32,694 nucleotides of DNA. It comes from JABCPE02 sp963521545. GTDB lineage: Bacteria; Bacteroidota; Bacteroidia; Flavobacteriales; Weeksellaceae. Position numbers and translations under genes: made by a program. The DNA is taken from the NCBI GenBank assembly GCA_963521545.1, contig CAUQVP010000007.1, positions 1 through 32,694 on the forward strand, in the 5' to 3' direction. Below are positions 24,144 to 32,173 of the stretch, in pieces; positions within the stretch are counted from its first letter, which is position 1, and each line of letters starts with the position of its first letter. The notes beneath the pieces are model-generated. The model made no database searches. It was given only the letters and a program-made list of their open reading frames with translations, and was not told the origin of the DNA.

Positions 24144-24578
24144 ATGCACAACAAATATGATGTTGCCTACCTAAAAATGGCTCTGGAATGGGCAAAACTT
24201 TCCTATTGCAAGAGAAAGCAGGTAGGCGCGCTCATCGTAAAGGACAGAACCATCATCTCTGATGGGTATAATGGCACGCCTTCTGGTTTTGAAAACTGCT
24301 GCGAAGATGAGAATAATAAAACCAAATGGTATGTTCTCCATGCAGAAGCAAATGCCATCCTGAAAATATCCCGAAGCACACAGTCCTGCGAGGGGGCGAC
24401 ATTATATCTCACCCTTTCGCCGTGTAAAGAGTGTAGCAAACTGATTTTCCAGTCTGGGATAAAAAGAGTAGTTTATATACAGGATTACCCTGATAATGAA
24501 GGACTTGTATTCCTAAAAGACGCAGGAGTAGAAATACTGAAAATATCTCAAGAAGAATTAGAAAATGACATGGAGTGA
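24144..24578 (+). CDS. Deoxycytidylate (dCMP) deaminase family protein
   Basis: Zinc-dependent deaminase that would convert dCMP to dUMP, feeding thymidylate synthesis. 144 aa. Zinc ligands His67, Cys94 and Cys97 and the proton-shuttle Glu69 are in place (HAEANAI, SPCKEC). The GYNGTPSGFENC stretch at 41-52 is typical of dCMP rather than cytidine or tRNA deaminases. Its 3' end overlaps the recombinase gene by 14 nt. Confidence 0.9.
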   Translation: MHNKYDVAYLKMALEWAKLSYCKRKQVGALIVKDRTIISDGYNGTPSGFENCCEDENNKTKWYVLHAEANAILKISRSTQSCEGATLYLTLSPCKECSKLIFQSGIKRVVYIQDYPDNEGLVFLKDAGVEILKISQEELENDME

Positions 24579-25467
24579 AGCTATTGAAAACTATACTAAT
24601 TATCTGAGGTTTGAGAAAAACGCTTCAGAAAACACTATAGAAGCATATGTTTCCGACCTGCAAAAATTACAGGATTTTGCGGAGCAGAACCTGATGAACA
24701 TTACGCCCATTACTATTTCTTATGAGCATTTGCAGGAGTTTCTTTACCAAGTATCAAAAATCAATTACAGCGAAAGAACACAGGCGAGGTGGATTTCTTC
24801 CATTAAAGGATTTTTCAGTTTTTTGCTGGAAGATGAACTTCGCGAGGACAATCCTTCGGCTCTTTTAGAAACGCCTAAATTAGGGCTTTATCTGCCTGAT
24901 ACATTGTCTTTGGAAGAAATAGAAAAACTAATTTCTGCAACGGAAGAAAATACCGATTTAGCAAAGAGAAACCGCTGTATGATAGAGGTTTTGTATGGCT
25001 GCGGGCTGCGTGTTTCAGAGCTTACGGAGCTTCAGATTTCAAATATCAATTTTAAAGAAAATTATCTCAAAATACAAGGGAAAGGTGACAAGGTTCGCTT
25101 TGTTCCGTTGGCTGATTATACAGCAGATTTCATTAAAAACTACATCAATAACATCCGAAGCAAACAAAAAATAAATCCCAAACATTCCGATATTTTATTC
25201 TTAAACAGCAGAGGAGCGCAGATTTCTAGACAAATGGTTTTCCTTATCATAAAGGAAATAGTGAGAAAGGCGGACATTCAGAAAAATATTTCGCCTCACA
25301 CTTTTCGCCATTCTTTTGCGACGCATCTTCTTCAGAATGGAGCGGATTTACGGTTTATACAGGAGATGCTCGGGCATTCCAGCATTACTACTACAGAGAT
25401 TTATACCCATCTGAATACGGAAGAACTCCATGAAACGATTTTAAAATATCACCCAAGAAATCAATAA
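24565..25467 (+). CDS. Tyrosine recombinase XerC/XerD type
   Basis: Chromosome-dimer resolution recombinase acting at dif. 300 aa, the normal size for Xer proteins. N-terminal SAM-like core-binding domain (ENYTNYLRFEKNASENTIEA), then the catalytic domain with Arg149 (GCGLRVSEL), Lys173, His245 and Arg248 (SPHTFRHSFATHLL), His271 (LGHSSITTTEIYTHL) and nucleophile Tyr280. All six are present, so it should be active. A housekeeping XerD/XerC role is favoured over an integrase by length and context; no attachment sites or mobile genes are nearby. Start lies within the end of the deaminase gene. Confidence 0.93.
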   Translation: MTWSEAIENYTNYLRFEKNASENTIEAYVSDLQKLQDFAEQNLMNITPITISYEHLQEFLYQVSKINYSERTQARWISSIKGFFSFLLEDELREDNPSALLETPKLGLYLPDTLSLEEIEKLISATEENTDLAKRNRCMIEVLYGCGLRVSELTELQISNINFKENYLKIQGKGDKVRFVPLADYTADFIKNYINNIRSKQKINPKHSDILFLNSRGAQISRQMVFLIIKEIVRKADIQKNISPHTFRHSFATHLLQNGADLRFIQEMLGHSSITTTEIYTHLNTEELHETILKYHPRNQ

Positions 25468-25471
25468 AAAA

Positions 25472-25987
25472 ATGAACGAATTAAATTTTTGCCCAAAATG
25501 CGGAAAAAAATCACTCTGTTGGGAACAAGGAAAAAGATGGAGTTGCCCAGAGTGTGATTTTGTTTTGTATCATAATTGTGCAGCTGCGGTGGCTGTGGTT
25601 GTCATCTGTGGCGATGAAATTTTACTGACCAAGAGAAACCAAGAACCAGCCAAAGGAAAACTAGATTTGGCAGGAGGTTTTACAGACTCTCATGAGAGTG
25701 CAGAATTTACCTGTTTTCGGGAACTGAAAGAGGAGCTGGATATAGAAATAGACACTGGAAAACTTAGATTTTTGATGAGTCTGCCGAATATCTACCATTA
25801 CAAAGGAATAGACTATAATACGCTGGATTTGTTTTTTGAATATCGTGTGGAAGAAAAATTTTCTGTCAATTTAGAAAAATCAGAAATAGCTGAAACTGTT
25901 TGGGTTAAGAAAGAAAACATCCAGCTGGAAGATATTGCTTTTCCTTCGCAGAGATTGTTTTTTGAAAGATTTTTAAATAAAAATTAA
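25472..25987 (+). CDS. Nudix hydrolase with N-terminal zinc ribbon
   Basis: Hydrolyses a nucleoside diphosphate linked to another moiety; substrate unknown. 171 aa. Residues 7-28 form a Cys4 zinc ribbon (CPKCGKK ... CPEC; Cys7, 10, 25, 28). The Nudix box runs from Gly69 to Ile91, matching G-x5-E-x7-RELxEE with Asp in place of the usual final Gly. Zinc-ribbon Nudix proteins include NudC-type NADH pyrophosphatases, but this protein is shorter and lacks the NudC N-terminal domain. It begins 4 nt after the recombinase stop. Confidence 0.9.
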   Translation: MNELNFCPKCGKKSLCWEQGKRWSCPECDFVLYHNCAAAVAVVVICGDEILLTKRNQEPAKGKLDLAGGFTDSHESAEFTCFRELKEELDIEIDTGKLRFLMSLPNIYHYKGIDYNTLDLFFEYRVEEKFSVNLEKSEIAETVWVKKENIQLEDIAFPSQRLFFERFLNKN

Positions 25988-25995
25988 GAAAAAAT

Positions 25996-26025
25996 TTGTT
26001 AAAAAATCAAAATTATATAAATTTG
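25996..26025 (+). promoter_or_regulatory. Promoter of the SulP transporter gene
   Basis: Perfect Bacteroidota-type promoter: TTG at 25996-25998, 19-nt spacer, TAAATTTG at 26018-26025. The predicted start near 26029 leaves about 60 nt of A/T-rich leader. It starts 8 nt after the Nudix stop codon; no terminator was seen between the two genes, so read-through is possible. Confidence 0.8.
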
Positions 26026-26089
26026 TATTGTTGCATTTCATTTGCAAATATTTTTTTGCGGTATATAATTTTATAAATAGATTTTTACG

Positions 26090-27691
26090 ATGAGTTCAAA
26101 CAAGATTCCTGCTGATGGTTTGGCAGGTCTTAAAGAGAATTTTACCAAAGACGCACTCGCTGGGTTTTTGGTATTTTTGTTAGCATTACCATTGAGTATG
26201 GGAGTTGCCAAAGCGGCGGATTTTCCTCCGATTTTTGGAGTTGTTTCTGCAATTATTGGCGGAATAGTGGTTAGTTTTTTTGCTGGTTCTAGACTATCTG
26301 TCAAAGGGCCTGCGGCGGGACTTATTTCCATAGGTGCAGGAGCAGTGGCGGCGTTTGGTGGTGGAGAAACTGGCTGGAAAATGGCAGTGGCGACTATTGC
26401 GGTAGCTGGTGTTATCCAGATTGTGATGGGACTTATGAAACTGGGTAAATATGCGGACTTGTTCCCTTCTGCGGCAGTGCATGGAATGCTGGCAGCGATA
26501 GGAATTATCATCATGTCTAAACAGTTGCACTTGCTTTTGGGTATTAAACCTGATGATTTGGCAGGAATGGGCGTGATAGATTTGCTAAAACACTTGCCAA
26601 ACAGCATAATGAACGCTGATAGAGAAAATACGATTTTGGGGCTGACTTGTTTGGCGATTCTCTTTGGAATGGGAATGATTAAAAACCCAATAGTGAAGAA
26701 GATTCCTGCTCCGTTAGTAGTTCTTTTGGTGGCGATTCCGATGGGAATTTATTTTGAAATGAGTGCCAACGAAAAGGTAGAAATTGGTAGTATTTTTGAC
26801 ACTTTCAAAGATGGAGTTTTCGTTGCTGATTTTTCTGGAATGTGGACTCATACAGGCGTTTTTGTGCAGTATGTTATTTTATTTTTACTGATTGGTTCTA
26901 TCGAATCTCTTTTGACAGCCAAAGCGATAGATTTAGTAGACCCATACAGAAGAAAATCAGACTTTAATAAAGACCTTTCTGCGGTAGGTTTTGGGAATGT
27001 GCTTTCGGGACTGGTGGGTGGACAACCGATGATATCAGAGGTGGCGAGAAGTTCAGCCAATGTTTCTAATGGAGCGGTGACAAGATGGGCGAATTTTTTC
27101 CACGGATTGTTTATGCTTTTGGCGGTGATTTTCGCGGTTCCGCTTATTGAGATGATACCAAACACGGCACTTTCTGCGATGCTGGTTTTTGTAGGGTTTA
27201 ATCTGGCTCATCCAAGAGAATTTATACACATTTTCCACATTGGAAAAGGGCAGTTTGTTATCTTTGTTTCTACGGTGATAGTTACCCTTTTGACAGACCT
27301 TTTGGCAGGTGTGGCTTTTGGTATTGTGTTGAAAATCATTATCAATATGATGAATGGTGCTAAAGTTCAGGATTTTCTTCATTTGAATATGAATATAGTA
27401 AATAATGACCCTGAAATAGCGGAAGTAGAAGCAAAAGGAAGCCTTCTGTTTAGTAATAATATGAAGCTGGGAGAGTTTTTAGATTCATTAAATAAATACA
27501 AGGAAGTGAGATTTAATCTCGGAGAATTGGAATTATTAGACCATACTTCTCTTGCTACTATCCAAAAATGGAAAAAAATTCAAGAGGATGTTTCAGGAAT
27601 GAAAATCAGCCTCGATGGATTAGAAAATCACTCTAAATCAGGAGATTCTGAAGATTCTGTACTGAGAAAAGGAAAAAGACATCCATTTTAA
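26090..27691 (+). CDS. SulP (SLC26) family anion transporter with STAS domain
   Basis: Inner-membrane anion carrier. 533 aa. About 10-12 hydrophobic segments occupy residues 20-430, with the SulP signature near the start (FTKDALAGFLVFLLALPLSM) and the glycine-rich SVKGPAAGLISIGAGAVAAFGGG. A C-terminal STAS-like domain begins near residue 440 (LLFSNNMKLGEFLDSL, VRFNLGELELLDHTSLATI). The family carries sulfate, bicarbonate and other anions. A convergent beta-carbonic anhydrase lies 37 nt away, so bicarbonate is a reasonable guess, but the sequence does not settle it. Has its own promoter. Confidence 0.92.
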   Translation: MSSNKIPADGLAGLKENFTKDALAGFLVFLLALPLSMGVAKAADFPPIFGVVSAIIGGIVVSFFAGSRLSVKGPAAGLISIGAGAVAAFGGGETGWKMAVATIAVAGVIQIVMGLMKLGKYADLFPSAAVHGMLAAIGIIIMSKQLHLLLGIKPDDLAGMGVIDLLKHLPNSIMNADRENTILGLTCLAILFGMGMIKNPIVKKIPAPLVVLLVAIPMGIYFEMSANEKVEIGSIFDTFKDGVFVADFSGMWTHTGVFVQYVILFLLIGSIESLLTAKAIDLVDPYRRKSDFNKDLSAVGFGNVLSGLVGGQPMISEVARSSANVSNGAVTRWANFFHGLFMLLAVIFAVPLIEMIPNTALSAMLVFVGFNLAHPREFIHIFHIGKGQFVIFVSTVIVTLLTDLLAGVAFGIVLKIIINMMNGAKVQDFLHLNMNIVNNDPEIAEVEAKGSLLFSNNMKLGEFLDSLNKYKEVRFNLGELELLDHTSLATIQKWKKIQEDVSGMKISLDGLENHSKSGDSEDSVLRKGKRHPF

Positions 27692-27697
27692 CATAAG

Positions 27698-27723
27698 AAA
27701 TGCTGCAAAATTTTGCAGCATTT
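27698..27723. terminator. Bidirectional terminator between SulP and carbonic anhydrase
   Basis: Perfect 26-nt palindrome (AAATGCTGCAAAATTTTGCA then GCATTT), giving an 11- to 13-bp stem, followed by TTGTTTT on the plus strand and flanked by A-runs that become T-rich on the minus strand. It lies midway between two convergent genes and ends both transcripts. Confidence 0.85.
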
Positions 27724-27728
27724 TTGTT

Positions 27729-28415
27729 TTATGCTTTTTTGATATTTTTATTGTGCTTTCGGCTCATTACCCATTCAGAATCAGTGAGATTGTAGATTTC
27801 CTGAATGTCTTTCAAGATGTTTTTAAAATCTAAATTTAGGTCTTTTAGTTTTCCTGTGGAAATATCAAAGACCCATCCGTGAACGATAGGGTATTCATCT
27901 ACGATATATCGCTCCTGCACGCAGGCAAGTTTGATGACATTGATGCATTGTTCCTGAACATTCAGCTCTACCAATCTGTTGTTTCGTTCCTTTTCATCGG
28001 CTATGGCATCTAGTTCTATGCGGTGAAGTCTGTAAATATCTCGGATATTTCTGAGCCAAGGATTCAGTAATCCCAAATCCTCTGGACTCATCGCTGCTTT
28101 TATTCCTCCACAGTCATAGTGCCCGCAGACAATGATGTGTTTTACTTTTAGGTGTTCTACGGCGTATTGTATAGCAGATATTGCATTCAGATCCAGTGTA
28201 TTCACCAGATTAGCAATATTTCTATGCACGAAAACCTCGCCAGGTTTTAGTCCCATGAGTTCTTCTGTGGTTACTCGGCTGTCTGAGCAACCTATGTATA
28301 GGTATTCTGGGTTTTGTTCTTTGGCTAGATTTTTGAAAAAATCAGCATCTTCGCCAAGTTTTTTTTCTACCCATTTTTTATTATTTTCAAAAATAACTTT
28401 ATAAGATAGTGCCAT
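27729..28415 (-). CDS. Beta-class carbonic anhydrase
   Basis: Interconverts CO2 and bicarbonate. 228 aa. Zinc ligands Cys43 (CSDSR), His99 and Cys102 (GHYDCGG), with the Asp45/Arg47 dyad of the active type; GEVFVHRNIANLV follows. No signal peptide, so cytosolic. It is the last gene of a four-gene minus-strand run and lies 7 nt after the acyltransferase gene. Convergent with a SulP transporter, which together would set cytosolic bicarbonate; this coupling is inferred from position. Confidence 0.95.
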   Translation of the reverse strand: MALSYKVIFENNKKWVEKKLGEDADFFKNLAKEQNPEYLYIGCSDSRVTTEELMGLKPGEVFVHRNIANLVNTLDLNAISAIQYAVEHLKVKHIIVCGHYDCGGIKAAMSPEDLGLLNPWLRNIRDIYRLHRIELDAIADEKERNNRLVELNVQEQCINVIKLACVQERYIVDEYPIVHGWVFDISTGKLKDLNLDFKNILKDIQEIYNLTDSEWVMSRKHNKNIKKA

Positions 28416-28422
28416 TTAAAAA

Positions 28423-28974
28423 TCAAATTTTATTGTTAATGTATCCTTCTGTCGCTTTTTCATTAGGGATGATTTGGGCAGGATTTCCCACAACTACAGA
28501 ATTAGAAGGAACATCCATATTCACATACGCATTTGGTGCGATGAGGACATTGTCCCCGATGGTAATTCCGCCGACTACCACAGCATTGGCGCCTATCCAG
28601 ACTTCGTTGCCTATTTTAGGAACACCTATGGATTTCCCTCTGTTGGTCTGTCCGATGGTTACGCCCTGTGCGATGTTACAATTTCTGCCAATGATGGTTT
28701 TTGGATTGATAACCAGTGCTCCCCAATGCCCTAAATAAAAGCCTTCGCCGATTTCCGTTTCTGGATAAATTTGGAAACCGTATTTTATCTGATAATGCCT
28801 TAGAATAAACCGATAAATTTTCCCTATTAAAGAAGATTTTGGGTATTTCTGCGCATTACGAAACCAATATATATAGTGCAGATTGGGACTGAGGCATTTT
28901 TTTAGCATTTGAAAATGAGAAAGCCACTGCCCGCAGGCACGGTAAAAATCTTTTTGTATGATAGTGTATTTCAT
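28423..28974 (-). CDS. Hexapeptide-repeat acyltransferase (serine acetyltransferase-like)
   Basis: Left-handed beta-helix acyltransferase. 183 aa. Hexapeptide repeats run from about residue 93 to 165 (IGRNCNIAQGVTIG, GNEVWIGANAVVVGGITIGD, VPSNSVVVGNPAQII); the GHWGALVINP stretch resembles the active-site strand of serine acetyltransferases. The N-terminal 90 residues are unlike CysE, and an adjacent glycosyltransferase suggests it acetylates a sugar in envelope polysaccharide. Its ATG directly abuts the TAG of the glycosyltransferase gene, with no spacer. Confidence 0.87.
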   Translation of the reverse strand: MKYTIIQKDFYRACGQWLSHFQMLKKCLSPNLHYIYWFRNAQKYPKSSLIGKIYRFILRHYQIKYGFQIYPETEIGEGFYLGHWGALVINPKTIIGRNCNIAQGVTIGQTNRGKSIGVPKIGNEVWIGANAVVVGGITIGDNVLIAPNAYVNMDVPSNSVVVGNPAQIIPNEKATEGYINNKI

Positions 28975-30117
28975 CTAGTTATCAATGATATCCATTATTC
29001 TTTTTACAGAGTTTTCAAGGTTGAAAGGCATCGTGTAGTTTTTTAGTTTTTCTTGATACTTGTTGAAGTTATCTGCATTACTCAGGGCTTCTTTCATTCC
29101 TTGATAAATTCCTTCTTCGGAATTTTCTACAATCAGTCCCAGTTCACCATCATTCAGCATTTCTCGCACTCCAGAAACATCTGTGGCGATGATATTTTTT
29201 TTCAGTGTAATAGCTTCGAATAGTACTGTAGGATAGCCTTCGTATCTTGAGCTGAGGACATAGAAATCCGCGCTTTTAAAATAAGGATACGGATTGTCCG
29301 TAAAACCAAGCATTTTAGCGGTATTTTCCACGCCAAGTTCTGTTTTTAGTTTTTTAATATTTTCAAAATCGTAGCCATCGCCGACGATTAAAATCTGATG
29401 AAAAAATCCTTCATCCAAAAGCCTTTTGTGGGCTTTCAGCAGTCGGTCAAATCCTTTTTGTGGGAAAACCGTCCCAACGGACAAAAACAAAGGATGCCTG
29501 TAATCGCCAGTCAGAGGCGCTTCGCTTTTTCTTAAAATTTCATCTGTGTCCAGCGGATTATAGATTCGGACAATTCGCTGTTTTTCATCTTCGTTTTTAG
29601 CCAAGTTTTCAAAATCTTTTTGGATGTGTTCAGAAATCACCATGATTTTATCAAACTTAAAAAACTTCCTAATTTCATCATCTGTATAGTTGTGAAATTG
29701 GGTCTTTCGCAAGTCGTTATGAATCCAAACAATTTTTTTCGAAGAGGTGATAGGAGAGTTTAGGATTTCGTCTCTCACTCCATGAATTGCCGCAAATTCT
29801 ACATCATATTTTTTGTCTTTAAGAATGAATTTGTAGAGTAGTTTTGGAAATTTTTTCAATAAAAATAGATAACTCACACGAAGCGCTTTTATCGGAATGT
29901 CCTGCGGTCTGTTGGTAGGAATCATCTCTCCTTTGATGAGATAGAGGATGTTTATCCAGCTCGGGATTTCGGAAAGATATTTCCCAGAATACAGATTCAG
30001 CAGAAGATCCACCTCGTATTTATCAGATGGGATATTTTTAAGGAAAGTCGCCAAAACCTTCTCTGCTCCACCGTGGCGGAGAGAGCCGATACGAATAAGT
30101 ATTTTTTTCTTTTGCAT
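28975..30117 (-). CDS. Family 4 glycosyltransferase
   Basis: Retaining GT-B glycosyltransferase, likely adding a sugar to a lipid-linked glycan. 380 aa. N-terminal RIGSLRHGGAEKVLATFL is the GT4 acceptor-domain signature; the donor domain has LSVGTVFPQKGFDRLLKAH and the EGYPTVLFE (E-x7-E) motif followed by NIIATDVSGVREML. The acceptor is not deducible. It starts 4 nt after the antiporter stop and its stop abuts the acyltransferase start, so it is co-transcribed with both. Confidence 0.92.
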   Translation of the reverse strand: MQKKKILIRIGSLRHGGAEKVLATFLKNIPSDKYEVDLLLNLYSGKYLSEIPSWINILYLIKGEMIPTNRPQDIPIKALRVSYLFLLKKFPKLLYKFILKDKKYDVEFAAIHGVRDEILNSPITSSKKIVWIHNDLRKTQFHNYTDDEIRKFFKFDKIMVISEHIQKDFENLAKNEDEKQRIVRIYNPLDTDEILRKSEAPLTGDYRHPLFLSVGTVFPQKGFDRLLKAHKRLLDEGFFHQILIVGDGYDFENIKKLKTELGVENTAKMLGFTDNPYPYFKSADFYVLSSRYEGYPTVLFEAITLKKNIIATDVSGVREMLNDGELGLIVENSEEGIYQGMKEALSNADNFNKYQEKLKNYTMPFNLENSVKRIMDIIDN

Positions 30118-30121
30118 GGTT

Positions 30122-31699
30122 TTACTCGTGTCTTATTCTTTCTTCTTCCAAATCTATACGATGGATGAATTTTCGGATGATATCCTCGTTGATTTTCGGA
30201 TATTTATTATTGATTTCAAAAAGAATATTTCTCTTTTTGCAGAGAACATCAATGTAGATTTCTTTAATGTGGTCAGGGATTTTTAGCTCTTCTTCTGTTA
30301 CTAATCGCTGTTCCCATCGGCTCACTACAGCTCTCAGCTCAAAGCTGTTTTTCATTTCTTCTTTGTAATTGGTTGTTAGATAGTCTATAGAACTTTTAGC
30401 TAATTTTCTTAGAATAAATCTCTCGGTTTCGTGTTCAGGGAAATGGTCGTTGAATTTAGGGAGTTTTAACTTCTTGATAATGAAAGGTAAAGTAAGTCCC
30501 TGAAAAACCAAAGTCACGAAAATAGCCACGAAAGTGATATATAATATAAGGCTTCTGTTTGGGAAAGGTGTACCATCCTCTAGTGTTAGCGGAATAGAAA
30601 GAGCTGCAGCCAAGGAAACCACTCCGCGCATCCCAGACCATCCGATGATGAAAGGCGCTTTTAGATTTATTTTAGGGTCGGCTACAGTGATGAAATTGCT
30701 CATTACTTTGGTTACAATGACTGCACCATACGAAGCCAAAAGACGCACGACAATCAGCACTATTGTTACCAAAACACCATAAATAGAAGCATCATATAAG
30801 CTTATTCCGTCTTTTTTTAGTCCTTCTACAATGTCAGGAAGTCCCAAACCGATTAGCAAGAAAACCAAACCATTGAGGAGGAAAGTGAAACTATGCCAAA
30901 CATTAATCCCTCTAATTCTGGATGAACTGCTCAAAATATGAATATTATGATAAGCTAAATAAAGCCCTCCACATACAACAGCCATTACCCCAGAAGCATG
31001 AACCTCCTCTGCTATTATATACATAATGTAAGGCGTTAATAGAGAGAGGATTACATCAATGTCTTCATTGGTAGGGAGTAATCTGTGAATTTGCATAACA
31101 ATGAATGCAATTGCGAGTCCAATGCCTGTTCCTCCGAAAATCATCCAAGCGAAACTTCCCGCTGCATCCTGCCATATGAACTGCCCAGTAGCTACTGCTG
31201 CCATAGAGAATCTTAGGATTATAAGAGAGGAAGCATCATTGAATAAACTTTCTCCTTCCAAAATAGTAGCGATTCTTTTAGGGACTTTCACGAATTTTAG
31301 AATAGCTCCAGCACTCACCGCATCAGGAGGAGAAACTATCCCTCCAAGAAGAAAGCCCAGTGCCAGTGAAAACCCAGGAATATAATGATTGACAAACAAT
31401 GCGACAGAAATCGCGGTCAAGAAAACCACAATAAACGCAAAACTGAAGATAATTCTCCTCCAGCGCCAAATCTCTTTCCATGAGTTAGCCAGTGCCGCTT
31501 CGTATAAAAGCGGAGGTAGGAAAATAATAAAAATCAGATGTGGATCTATTTTTATATTAGGTGTGTTAGGAAGGAAGCCTACGCCCAGCCCTGCGATGAG
31601 CAGTAGGATAGGGTATGCGACTTTTATTTTATTGCTCAGCATCACAATTCCCATAATGATGACAGACAGCAATATAAAAAATGAAAAATATTCTACCAT
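30122..31699 (-). CDS. CPA1-family Na+/H+ antiporter
   Basis: Exchanges cytosolic Na+ (or K+) for protons across the inner membrane. 525 aa. About 12 hydrophobic segments; recognisable family motifs are FLPPLLYEAA, GGIVSPPDAVSAGAIL and GESLFNDASSLI, with the Asn-Asp pair needed for ion binding. The C-terminal 100 residues form a soluble helical tail (RFILRKLAKSSIDYL onward). First gene of the four-gene run that ends with carbonic anhydrase. Ion preference is unknown. Confidence 0.93.
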   Translation of the reverse strand: MVEYFSFFILLSVIIMGIVMLSNKIKVAYPILLLIAGLGVGFLPNTPNIKIDPHLIFIIFLPPLLYEAALANSWKEIWRWRRIIFSFAFIVVFLTAISVALFVNHYIPGFSLALGFLLGGIVSPPDAVSAGAILKFVKVPKRIATILEGESLFNDASSLIILRFSMAAVATGQFIWQDAAGSFAWMIFGGTGIGLAIAFIVMQIHRLLPTNEDIDVILSLLTPYIMYIIAEEVHASGVMAVVCGGLYLAYHNIHILSSSSRIRGINVWHSFTFLLNGLVFLLIGLGLPDIVEGLKKDGISLYDASIYGVLVTIVLIVVRLLASYGAVIVTKVMSNFITVADPKINLKAPFIIGWSGMRGVVSLAAALSIPLTLEDGTPFPNRSLILYITFVAIFVTLVFQGLTLPFIIKKLKLPKFNDHFPEHETERFILRKLAKSSIDYLTTNYKEEMKNSFELRAVVSRWEQRLVTEEELKIPDHIKEIYIDVLCKKRNILFEINNKYPKINEDIIRKFIHRIDLEEERIRHE

Positions 31700-31798
31700 A
31701 TATTAAGTTTAAGTTTTCGCAATATACTAAAATTTTGTTAAAAAAGCAATGAAAAATTCATAGGTATGTCAAATTTTCATTTATAAAGTAAAGAAAAC

Positions 31799-31812
31799 TG
31801 ACAAAAATGTCA
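31799..31812 (+). promoter_or_regulatory. Inverted repeat TGACA-N4-TGTCA upstream of groES
   Basis: Perfect 5-bp dyad (TGACAAAAATGTCA). It overlaps the place where a -33 element would fall for the near-consensus -7 box at 31829-31836, so it is well placed as an operator. The identity of a binding protein is unknown. Confidence 0.45.
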
Positions 31813-31828
31813 CAATTTGATTTTGGTA

Positions 31829-31836
31829 TAAATTTA
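31829..31836 (+). promoter_or_regulatory. Putative groES promoter, near-consensus -7 element
   Basis: TAAATTTA differs from TAnnTTTG only at the last base. With 19-nt spacing the -33 position reads ATG instead of TTG. The predicted start near 31840 leaves a leader of about 42 nt and places the alternative upstream ATG (31807) outside the transcript. Confidence 0.45.
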
Positions 31837-31881
31837 GAGAGTAACATTCAAAAATTAAATCATTTAATAAAAGAAATAATT

Positions 31882-32160
31882 ATGTCAGTAAATTTTAAAC
31901 CATTAGCAGATAGAGTATTGGTAGAACCAGCTCCAGCAGAGACAAAGACAGCATCAGGATTGATCATTCCAGATACAGCAAAAGAAAAACCACAGGAAGG
32001 CGTAGTAGTAGCCGTAGGAAATGGTAAAAAAGACGAGTCGCTTACTGTGAAAGTAGGAGACAAAGTTCTTTATGGAAAATACGCTGGACAAGAACTAAAA
32101 TTAGATGGTAAGGATTATCTTATCATAAGAGAGTCTGATTTGTTAGGAATTTTAGGGTAA
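31882..32160 (+). CDS. groES: Co-chaperonin GroES
   Basis: Ring-shaped lid of the GroEL folding chamber. 92 aa from the ATG at 31882, the usual length; the 25 extra residues from the in-frame ATG at 31807 have no counterpart in the family and lie upstream of the likely start of transcription. Family motifs: NFKPLADRVLVEPAPAETKT, SGLIIPDTAKEKPQEGVVVA, VGDKVLYGKYAGQELKLDG and the C-terminal YLIIRESDLLGIL. The next gene is not groEL. Confidence 0.96.
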   Translation: MSVNFKPLADRVLVEPAPAETKTASGLIIPDTAKEKPQEGVVVAVGNGKKDESLTVKVGDKVLYGKYAGQELKLDGKDYLIIRESDLLGILG

Positions 32161-32173
32161 AAAATAAAATATC

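Noticed and set aside
24565..25467. Tyrosine recombinase as an integrase of a mobile element
   Set aside because: Xer-like length and motifs, housekeeping neighbours, and no adjacent tRNA, direct repeats or phage genes.
26071..26607. 178-codon open frame antisense to the SulP gene
   Set aside because: It is rich in Ala, Pro, Ile and Thr, as expected from the complement of membrane-protein codons, has no recognisable motif, and lies wholly within a clear SulP gene.
28423..28974. Assignment of the hexapeptide protein as cysE
   Set aside because: The N-terminal region does not look like the CysE helical domain and the gene sits between a glycosyltransferase and carbonic anhydrase, so a sugar acetyltransferase is more likely.
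30534..31706. Plus-strand open frames opposite the antiporter gene
   Set aside because: No family resemblance, and the minus-strand antiporter accounts for the region with conserved motifs.
31815..31842. Sigma-54-type promoter before groES (TTGGTATAAATTTAG)
   Set aside because: The GG is not followed by GC at the required 10-nt spacing, while a near-consensus Bacteroidota -7 box fits the same bases.
31807..31881. N-terminal extension of GroES from an upstream ATG
   Set aside because: The extra 25 residues do not fit the GroES family and lie upstream of the likely transcript start; the ATG at 31882 gives the standard length.
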